Below the pieces are notes generated by a model that was given only the letters and a program-made list of their open reading frames with translations, ran no database searches and had not been told where the DNA came from. From positions 1-21,305 of IMG/VR virus record IMGVR_UViG_3300017527_000233: a stretch of DNA of 21,305 bases; one strand, written 5' to 3'. This document shows, one piece after another, positions 15,601-19,722 of the stretch. Source of the DNA: a virus. Made by a program: the position numbers and the translations under genes. Within the stretch, counting starts at the first letter, position 1. Each line of letters opens with the position of its first letter.

Positions 15601-17193
15601 TATCTTGGGGGCGTGGTGAAGAGTGCAGCGATTAACCTTACACAGACTGCATTGATGACAGGGCCTGTGTTGACGGATAGATATGGAGTGAAAGATGGGA
15701 TTAGCTATATGTCTAAGGCTATGGTGGATCTCAGGAAGGGACTGTCAGAGGATCATGCCTTAGAGGGAGATCTCCTGGGCGCCATTGACTGGGGCGTGAA
15801 GCAGGGGTTCCTGAATGAATCGTTAGCGACAGAGTTGTCTGCACTGTCGCAAGGCAGTAATCTGCAGCAGTTAATGCTTGGGAGCTTTCTGAAGAGTGAT
15901 AAAGCTGCTAAGGGTATCAGGGTGGCATCAGAATGGGGAGCTTATCTTTTCCAGAACATGGAGAAGGTTAATAGATATATTGCCTTCATGGCGTCGTATA
16001 GACTGGCGCGAGATAAGATGCTGAAGGAGGCTGGAGTTAAGACTGTTGATGAATTGACGGATGAAGATGCTCGGGCTGATCTGATGGAGAAAGCTCGATG
16101 GAGTGGTAGGGATATAATTGATAGGACGCAGTTTGAATATGCTCGATGGAACCGCCCGATGTTTATGCGGCATCGTCGGAGTCATTTGTTTCTCTTCAAG
16201 ATGTATCAACAGAACTTTCTGTACTTTACTTTCACTGATCCAGCTAAATGGAAGATGATGCTGATGATGGGGCTGATGGCGGGTGGGGCTGGACTGCCAT
16301 TTGCCGAGGATATATGGAGAGTGCTTGAGATAATGGCTCACTTTATGTCGAAGACCTTGGGGATTAAAAATCCGATTAAGGAAGCTGAAGTGGATGCGGC
16401 TGCGTTTATTCAGGACCTTGGGGTACGGCCTGATCTGCTACTGCATGGTATGTCGAGATATACTTTCGGTATGTGGGATCTATCTGGGTCGCTTGGACAG
16501 GGTAGTCAAGTGCCTGGAATGGAGGCGCTGAAGCAAGGAGCTACTGGAGTGAAGTCCTATGATAAGGTCTGGCCGAGTGCAGTAGAGGATATAGCTGGCC
16601 CTGTATGGGGCATTCCGTCAAGGTTCCTGCAGGCTATGTCTAGCGAAAGTCCTGACAAATGGCGGGAGTGGGAAAAGGCACTGCCGAAGGCACTGAATGG
16701 ACCATCGAAGGCACTGAGGCGTTGGAGCCGAGGGTATGAGTCTAATTATGCTGGGCATGATATAGGGGTGGAGTTTAAGTTCGACCCTTATGATATGGAG
16801 CATAATGCGAAGCTAGCAGGAGAATTAGGGGGACAGGCTCTCGGATTCGCTACGACAAGGGTGACGGAGGAGTCAGAGCTACGTTGGCTCACCCGGCAGC
16901 ATATAGCTTACTGGCAGTCACAGCGCCAGCATTTGTTGAAGCAGCTCGGTTGGGTTGTAGAGATAGATAAGGGAGATAATAGGGAAGCTATCGCTGATCT
17001 AAAGAAGGCTATTAAGAAATATAATAATAAGGTTCCTGATCGAGGTATGAGGATCTCAGGAGATACTGTACAAGCTAGTCTTGCCTCTCGCGGAAGAGCG
17101 GCGGAAGCAGCAAAAAGGGGTCTACCAACGCAGCGGGCAGGGCGCCAGATTTCACAGGAATTACGGGAAGCCTGGACAGAAGAATCTCCGTAA
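9697..17193 (+). CDS. giant polyvalent ejection-type protein: FimV/TPR-like, kinase-like, Nudix, metallopeptidase, ADP-ribosyltransferase
   Basis: 2498 residues from ATG 9697, chosen because GGAGAG lies seven bases upstream and TAATG overlaps the preceding stop. Order: APWD/E motifs at the N-terminus; a Gly/Ala-rich hydrophobic stretch (about 125-165); an acidic linker; FimV/TPR-like units (355-441); a second APWD motif (476-479); an atypical kinase-like domain (about 490-690); a Nudix domain (about 770-907); a zincin with HELGH (1131-1135); an ADP-ribosyltransferase-like domain (about 1330-1520); then a long helical C-terminus (about 1560-2498) with DRTQFEYARWNRPMFMR and a hydrophobic segment near 2187-2215. 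This architecture matches the phage/plasmid 'polyvalent protein' class, thought to enter the recipient cell with the DNA and act on host targets. The position after the internal virion genes supports ejection. Whether it is proteolytically divided is unknown. Each domain is entered separately below. Confidence 0.85.
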   Translation: MAEKAPWDTTNEVAPWESVQQDTAPWDEGGAEASFSTPEAKSPESKWLGEGGTLESTGDLILGSVKQTLGSLGQLATTPLPTPAGVLGGQLGLEPREEMQAGAVELTETGREEIAESTPANQPFWQQAYSNAVQSAAMSGTSLALGGFGGLALGLTSMGTQVGALSYAEALKEGKDPITAFRYGAIDGVLEGASEALPFKRLLATHPTLRQKLIDVMKAEIPGELVAETTQKINAYFHGLDDNVTVGDFVETWKMTAASTLIGGSVQTAAMHGVQKIGPTGEPLAPDDDPLPDMTDQVVEPTPKVPPAIAIQMQEDSGLKEGDELNLLLDEIEAEGELVLEEQPEVTFGQDIGELETMYDLAKAYAEMGDNEGAQSIVAEIYNSPNITPELSSKVAGLYAEINVGHLEDPSELELDEMSSLLDDYLQIGDVDQAQNKLKALAQTNNKKWIQFVEDYSLGARLHVEDITIEAPIEKAPWDVTDQVAEWSDKDLRKTGPQAGSNEGGTFTDHDTNEQFYIKYPQDEDRVHNEVLAGKLYKAAGVLTPKLQAIHTEGGVGIASTIIPDLKEGTPQELAAAKGARENFIVDAWLANWDVIGLEYDNMVIDSAGNAVRLDPGGALLFRAQGGKKGDAFTPGAVHETYSMTDSTLSPQAASVFTDMTDAEISAGIRKVQRVTPEMIDQLVDAHGPNSGPDRQILKSRLKSRRSQLLSKQASLLKKLGRKKPDAIAPVTQEIPKKVFASWAKRWNSSEPKGVEAKERSQNPHFGPWKDVEPADARYGVLLVDPDSGRVLLREPANHFDGYHWTFAKGGADINEHPVDAAKRELVEETGYDTDIVDKLDKPFYSGTDTAALFYLGVANGSQRAFEWETSGTKWATYEEAKALIQEGTNVQGVQRDLEVLEELYKKGGSPQKGTKTEIAKVLVRNLQSIRAFFQLKADLPGVVMPETWEDAVNQAGPEVTLQEDIPVAFDEYLYDVDGYEYDALKNGEVVDSSANVVVGASLLLPEEMRKELQDIADGKVVSQHMNSGAAIDSLNQDKGVRELRDFTRSVIDNFVGKFVPSDRDPAFLVVDDKQWKAAGMVGAPNAWGSMFTGGPLFDKTVIRLNLPQMLEQYGGFTEKLKQHVYETLSHELGHYLLAHELLKAPVATQKALTQEYFNWLKERHDLRDRERLSEIVQSVQPAATAHANVNYAGNLNAMDVVNYDSLTSMGEFLADGVARYMSEKQEMHPPVRKFFAQVFKKLKDFFGWQKANKWRAPPVLSAWLDELRFDKRLKTLQMEGIKLSDVAQNLASTDPTAVQYALGKLDDAVHGALGLKLSGGVKWVLNERNFLRWWNQGGEPSKWVDKNGQPMVMYHGGLVKSAQTDAVGVNEEAFSEIKKRHSSYSGMSFASMSPQTASGFAHSPLNQQYVSKKAVVLPLYVYTKKPWDHRNPDDIEAARQWMLNENGGHGVSGMGIEQTISHMKKGEWTTIEDDYFIDNFIKIKGYDAVTMREYAGAPVNIAVLDAGTQFKSATGNHGKYSITNKKLSHANVPEGLPPGPEALTVKTGPLEGQTHPSVNISRFNAFMKYMLTPEQIGWQNMKVPGVARYIRGIMDWWADKSALTALADARARALAKMDKKELQNFSHYVHEVTIQSDEKERKLTVEEKTKIAEKYPLTERAQQLVEETSGDFALILNDVMDVLKADLPRRFRHLPEGIRLQKIAEMEAKLDAERTAMLDRDYWPLSRFGKFWVQVETKVPVSFQGRDFNAGSVVLFEAYETVGEQRARKAQLSKQYGAKANVGSGKFSDTVMSFQGMPPQLVARLKAMMAAGTETEQMLDAEKAVKDAMTDAEFEAATKTYTILKEQAEKNIEDQLTGFDEMLHNMAPGQSFKQRLQRRKGTPGYSLDAVRGYATYMQTAANHLARIRHYAELMDSIDDMKEFRKQVEKTDEGNSLMDLEDYFRQHYQYAMNPGEEWAYLRAFGFQWYLGGVVKSAAINLTQTALMTGPVLTDRYGVKDGISYMSKAMVDLRKGLSEDHALEGDLLGAIDWGVKQGFLNESLATELSALSQGSNLQQLMLGSFLKSDKAAKGIRVASEWGAYLFQNMEKVNRYIAFMASYRLARDKMLKEAGVKTVDELTDEDARADLMEKARWSGRDIIDRTQFEYARWNRPMFMRHRRSHLFLFKMYQQNFLYFTFTDPAKWKMMLMMGLMAGGAGLPFAEDIWRVLEIMAHFMSKTLGIKNPIKEAEVDAAAFIQDLGVRPDLLLHGMSRYTFGMWDLSGSLGQGSQVPGMEALKQGATGVKSYDKVWPSAVEDIAGPVWGIPSRFLQAMSSESPDKWREWEKALPKALNGPSKALRRWSRGYESNYAGHDIGVEFKFDPYDMEHNAKLAGELGGQALGFATTRVTEESELRWLTRQHIAYWQSQRQHLLKQLGWVVEIDKGDNREAIADLKKAIKKYNNKVPDRGMRISGDTVQASLASRGRAAEAAKRGLPTQRAGRQISQELREAWTEESP
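10744..11025 (+). other. FimV C-terminal/TPR-like units within the giant protein
   Basis: Residues 358-381 (MYDLAKAYAEMGDNEGAQSI and the following VAEI) closely follow the FimV C-terminal TPR consensus L-D-L-A-x-A-Y-x-x-M-G-D-x-E-G-A. A weaker second unit lies at 422-441 (LDDYLQIGDVDQAQNKLKAL). They follow an acidic region, as in FimV itself. FimV is a polar hub protein of many gamma- and betaproteobacteria. The family match is from memory; a plain TPR is the alternative. Confidence 0.55.
11160..11770 (+). other. atypical kinase-like (HipA/PI3-4K-type) domain within the giant protein
   Basis: Residues about 490-690. A glycine-containing loop GSNEGGTF (500-507) precedes YIKYP with Lys519 in the ATP-lysine position. 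HNEVLAGKLYKAAGV (528-542) gives a helix-C-like glutamate (Glu530). ANWDVIGLEYDN (591-602) resembles a catalytic loop with Asp594 and Asn602. RLDPGGALL (613-621) gives the metal-binding Asp615. The order Gly-loop, Lys, Glu, Asp, Asn, Asp fits an atypical kinase fold; activity and substrate are unknown. Confidence 0.6.
12000..12420 (+). other. Nudix hydrolase domain within the giant protein
   Basis: A complete Nudix box lies at residues 810-832: G-x5-E-x7-R-E-L-x-E-E-x-G-Y, with Glu816, Arg824, Glu825, Glu828 and Glu829 all present. It is preceded by YGVLLVDPDSGRVLLREP and WTFAKGG and followed by the expected strands (AALFYLGVANG) and a WATYEEAKAL helix. Nudix enzymes cleave nucleoside diphosphates linked to another group, such as ADP-ribose, NADH, capped RNA or oxidised nucleotides. 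All catalytic residues are intact; the substrate is not evident. Confidence 0.88.
12770..13500 (+). other. zincin-like metallopeptidase domain within the giant protein
   Basis: LSHELGHYLLAHELL contains the zinc-binding HExxH motif at 1131-1135 (His1131, Glu1132, His1135). About 77 residues further on, SMGEFLADGVARYM supplies Glu1212 (and Asp1216) as the likely third ligand, a pattern seen in phage polyvalent-protein peptidases. Upstream strands (PAFLVVDDKQW) complete the fold. It may process this protein itself or a host protein; neither is shown. Confidence 0.78.
13660..14280 (+). other. ADP-ribosyltransferase-like (ART-PolyVal type) domain within the giant protein
   Basis: WVDKNGQPMVMYHGG places His1356 in a Y-H-G motif (1355-1357), as in H-Y-[EDQ] ADP-ribosyltransferases. 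SGMSFASMSPQTASGFAH follows as the second core strand/helix, then LPLYVYTKKPWD (1418-1429). GYDAVTMREYAGAP gives Glu1494 as a candidate third residue. The domain ends FKSATGNHGKYS, matching the IKSA-x-GN-x-G-x-Y/F end of the ART-PolyVal family. Likely transfers ADP-ribose from NAD to a host target; target unknown. Confidence 0.7.
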
Positions 17194-17229
17194 GGTTCTT
17201 ATGGGTCCAGTGGGTACAGGCGATCTTGT
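17194..17229. other. convergent gap between virion and replication blocks
   Basis: Only 36 bp separate the stop of the giant gene (plus) from the stop of the helicase gene (minus). I see no GC-rich hairpin followed by a T-run in either direction, so transcription may run on into the opposing gene or end by a Rho-type mechanism. A 15-codon open frame starting at 17200 is too short to support. Confidence 0.4.
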
Positions 17230-18480
17230 TCAGCTGTGTAGGGGATAAGTACATCGTCTGCTCCCATCGTCGATGATAGTCTCTTCTGTGAGCTTCGGGT
17301 TCCAAGTATACATATGTCTCAGGCCATCCTGGACAGGAATTATATATCTCGCGGCGACACAAGCCTCGACTCCATCTTGTATCTCTTTAAGGGAGAAGAT
17401 GGAGGTCAGGGCTCTCATCAGGGTGGGGCGGTCGACAGAGCCAGCCCGCATTACAAAATCCTTTACAGCTTCTGTGTAGCGCGCTCCTTCCGTACGACCT
17501 ATGAGTTCAAAGACTTTTGGCATTTCTGACTCTAGGCCTGTCACTACATCTATGGCTTCTTGTAGATCAGTGGCGTCCACCAGAAGATCATCCCTCCGTG
17601 CAGCTGAGATCACCATAGCGAGCTTATGAATGTGGGTTTGCTTACGAGCGCGGTAGCCTATGGCGCGGCTGTCACTGGAGGTCTGGGTGTCAGCGTAATG
17701 TTGGAGGTACCAGGTTTCACCAAGGGCTGTAGCTTCTTCTGTAAGATGATACTCCCCGAAGAGTGAAGAGATAGACTCAAGGTCTTCGACTAAAGTTTTC
17801 TCTAGAAGGTGGAGGTCTTGCGGGATGTGTTTGCTGGGATAGGCTATGAGCTTATCCTTAACGTCACCGTAGAGGAAGATACATCTGGAAGCAAAGCCGC
17901 CACCTATCATGTACTCAGGGAAGTTACCTGCGATCCAGGCGGGAGTAGTACAGGCGATGACATTAACCCAGGGTTGTTCTATGGAACTGGAGCCTTGGGT
18001 CTTTGTGGCCTTCTCCCAGGTGCCTATCTGGCCGTCCCAGAGATCGACCATCGCGTCTACCATAGCGCGGTCTTGAGGGTCAAGGAAAGTACCGAACTCA
18101 GATGAGGCTATGCTGAGGCAAGACATTACATGGGTTTCGCCAGTGACTGGGTCAAGCACTTCTTCAGTGGAGTCTTCCAGTGACTCTACTAGCTTCTGCC
18201 AAGTGACACTGTTAGGGCCGAAGTGGATTCCGTCGATTTGCTTTAGGAGCTTCATGCCGATGCCGGCAGTCGTGGACTTAGATATGATGCCTGGGGGAGC
18301 GACGAAGATGATATACATATTCGGCGTCCACTGGAAGTATTTCTGGTCTATCCAGACTCGGCGTCGGAGCGCCCCAGCCATTGTGGATACGGCTGTCCAG
18401 TAGTGGAAACGAGATGGTGCTTCACTGTAGGAAGCGTAAGACATATAGGCGCGAATCCAGTCTGGGTGGTTGCGTGGCAT
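17230..18480 (-). CDS. DUF3987-like replicative helicase/ATPase
   Basis: 416 residues. The N-terminus PRNHPDWIRAYMSYASYSEAP with FHYWTAVSTMAGALRRRVWI is the typical opening of the DUF3987/phage helicase family. A variant P-loop (APPGIISKSTT, about residues 61-71) replaces the usual GxGK-S/T spacing. A Walker B-like strand is followed by SSEFGTFL. Then come WDGQIGTWEKATKTQG, PWVNVIACTTPAWI and MIGGGFASRCIFLYG, all family hallmarks. The C-terminal part (about residues 320-400) is helical with a winged-helix-like pattern. It starts at ATG 18480 with GGAG about six bases upstream. It is the last gene of the minus-strand replication operon, after the split polymerase. Likely the phage replicative helicase; no primase domain is present. 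ATPase activity depends on the odd P-loop being functional. Confidence 0.72.
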   Translation of the reverse strand: MPRNHPDWIRAYMSYASYSEAPSRFHYWTAVSTMAGALRRRVWIDQKYFQWTPNMYIIFVAPPGIISKSTTAGIGMKLLKQIDGIHFGPNSVTWQKLVESLEDSTEEVLDPVTGETHVMSCLSIASSEFGTFLDPQDRAMVDAMVDLWDGQIGTWEKATKTQGSSSIEQPWVNVIACTTPAWIAGNFPEYMIGGGFASRCIFLYGDVKDKLIAYPSKHIPQDLHLLEKTLVEDLESISSLFGEYHLTEEATALGETWYLQHYADTQTSSDSRAIGYRARKQTHIHKLAMVISAARRDDLLVDATDLQEAIDVVTGLESEMPKVFELIGRTEGARYTEAVKDFVMRAGSVDRPTLMRALTSIFSLKEIQDGVEACVAARYIIPVQDGLRHMYTWNPKLTEETIIDDGSRRCTYPLHS

Positions 18481-18566
18481 GGGGGCTCCGGGGTTTGGTG
18501 GGGTGGTATCGGATGAGATACTAGCACACGATATTGTTCCAGCTCTTCAATCAGTATATCATCTCG
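18481..18566. other. short leader between the 64-codon gene and the helicase
   Basis: 86 bp without a supported gene. It holds the helicase ribosome site (GGAG next to the ATG at 18480) and a small inverted repeat GTATC/GATAC (18506-18510 and 18517-18521, six-base loop). The stem is too short to call a terminator. A minor internal promoter is possible but I see no clear hexamers. Confidence 0.35.
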
Positions 18567-18761
18567 CTATTCAGGCTGCAATGGCGTAAGTGCATCCTCC
18601 TCCCAAAGAAATCCCTGGGCTTTTAGTCTCCGCTGCAGTTGTAGGCTAGCGATATATCGGATCACTCTTTGATCAAACCCAGAGAATTGAATGATAGTGT
18701 AGTCTGCTCTTGGGACGAAGCGCCATAGAGGAGAATCTAGAGGGGAGATGTTATAGATCAT
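18567..18761 (-). CDS. small protein downstream of polymerase, function unknown
   Basis: 64 residues. It begins MIYNISPLDSPLWRF and continues with a basic helical segment (RVIRYIASLQLQRRLKAQG), ending with the acidic EEDALTPLQPE. It has no known motif and no membrane segment. The start overlaps the polymerase C-terminal gene stop as ATGA, with GGGAG nine bases upstream, so it is coupled to the polymerase and probably expressed with it. The position in the replication operon suggests a small accessory factor. The overlap is the main evidence that it is real. Confidence 0.55.
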   Translation of the reverse strand: MIYNISPLDSPLWRFVPRADYTIIQFSGFDQRVIRYIASLQLQRRLKAQGFLWEEDALTPLQPE

Positions 18762-19507
18762 GCTGCAAGAACTCCCTTATAGTTCCAGTCTATAGGGGCG
18801 CAAGCGCCCCAGCTATGGCGGCTAGCCTTGATTCCAGTGCCGATTGTGAGTACAGGGGAATAAGGGATGGGAATGGATAAGGCTGCTTGAAGGGGTAGTA
18901 AAGATGCCACGAAATTTCCTGCTGGGATTTGCACGACGAGGGAATCGTGGACTTGCATGAGGAGTTGTATCTGAGGTATTTGGTCATAGACATTACGGAG
19001 TCCTTTGTTGATTACATATGCGACAGTTGACTGGGGGACCCAGGCTAACGCTTGTGGTAGGAGGCCATTCATACGCCCGAAGTAGAAGCGGCGGAAGCCA
19101 AAGGCGTTTCGAATCTGGCGAGTTGTTTGTAAGGATGACTCTGTACGTTCATGCCAAGCTTTAATGCCTGGGTGCGCGCCAAACCATCGGTCTTGGGCGT
19201 GTTCACTTTCAGCCACTGTACACCCTGCAGCTATCGCCATCGTGCGGGCAGCTCCGCCGTAGTTTGTACCGTGTACCCAGGCTTTGGCGAACGCCCTCTG
19301 GCGTGAGGTGACAGAGTGAAGTGGGACATTAGCTAGAGTGGCAGCGTTCAGTGCGTGGAGATCAATGCCCTCGGCGCAGGCTTGACGGAGTTCAGCGTCG
19401 TCAGCTTCAGCGATTACTACCTGAAGGTCTGCACGATCAAGGTCGATATCACAGATGATATAACCTGGGTCCGGCTGGAAGAGGAGCTTTATGTTAGGTA
19501 GGCTCAT
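18758..19507 (-). CDS. DNA polymerase family A, C-terminal part (palm and fingers), split gene
   Basis: 249 residues from ATG 19507, which has GGGAGG about six bases upstream and overlaps the stop of the small gene before it as ATGA; an in-frame ATG at 19531 lacks this support. It begins LPNIKLLFQPDPGY, the usual lead-in to motif A. Motif A is CDIDLDRADLQVV, with the first Asp as catalytic metal ligand. Motif B is RQRAFAKAWVHGTNYGG, with a His where E. coli Pol I has Phe762. Motif C is LLMQVHDSLVVQ, with Ser in place of the usual Glu after the catalytic His-Asp. This is the catalytic half of the polymerase; the exonuclease and first part of the palm are encoded by the gene starting beyond 21305. 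The halves presumably assemble non-covalently into the replicative polymerase. Confidence 0.88.
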   Translation of the reverse strand: MSLPNIKLLFQPDPGYIICDIDLDRADLQVVIAEADDAELRQACAEGIDLHALNAATLANVPLHSVTSRQRAFAKAWVHGTNYGGAARTMAIAAGCTVAESEHAQDRWFGAHPGIKAWHERTESSLQTTRQIRNAFGFRRFYFGRMNGLLPQALAWVPQSTVAYVINKGLRNVYDQIPQIQLLMQVHDSLVVQIPAGNFVASLLPLQAALSIPIPYSPVLTIGTGIKASRHSWGACAPIDWNYKGVLAA

Positions 19508-19722
19508 CCTTTTCCTCCCTTGTTTATCCATCCCATGTTTGGCGTCCAGACTGCGCCATTGTCATACCGAAGAGCCTGGATGAAGAGATGCCCGTTGCCT
19601 GTGTCGAGATAGATATGGGACCGACTGACAGAGTTCTTATGGAGATCTTTGGGCCAGACTATGCGGGGTGGCAAGGGAGCCCAAGTCTCAGTGCGGAACG
19701 AGCGGTAATGTGTAGGGGTCAT
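19504..19722 (-). CDS. 72-codon gene inserted between polymerase halves, function unknown
   Basis: 72 residues, starting MTPTHYRSFRTETW. The composition is basic with several Trp and His residues (LPPRIVWPKDLHKNS, then SRSHIYLDTGNGHLFIQALR). It overlaps the upstream polymerase stop as ATGA, with AGGAG seven bases upstream of its ATG, and overlaps the downstream polymerase start as ATGA. The whole trio is therefore one translationally coupled set. I recognise no HNH, GIY-YIG or LAGLIDADG motif. It could be a remnant of a homing-type element, a small factor that holds the two halves together, or a polymerase-associated protein. None is proven. Confidence 0.6.
   Translation of the reverse strand: MTPTHYRSFRTETWAPLPPRIVWPKDLHKNSVSRSHIYLDTGNGHLFIQALRYDNGAVWTPNMGWINKGGKG

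Noticed and set aside
17200-17247. 15-codon open frame in the convergent gap
   Set aside because: Too short, weak ribosome site and no motif; overlaps the 3' end of the helicase gene.
18506-18521. Short hairpin between the 64-codon gene and helicase as a terminator
   Set aside because: Stem of only five base pairs with no T-run; insufficient for a terminator call.
18790-18993. Minus-strand 67-codon frame inside the polymerase C-terminal half
   Set aside because: Out-of-frame shadow of motif C coding sequence without its own start signal.
19508-19721. The 214 bases in the polymerase gap as a small group I intron
   Set aside because: The only join giving an uninterrupted, correctly spaced polymerase lacks the expected U before the 5' site, and the segment carries a gene with ribosome site and ATGA overlaps. 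No intein motifs are present either.
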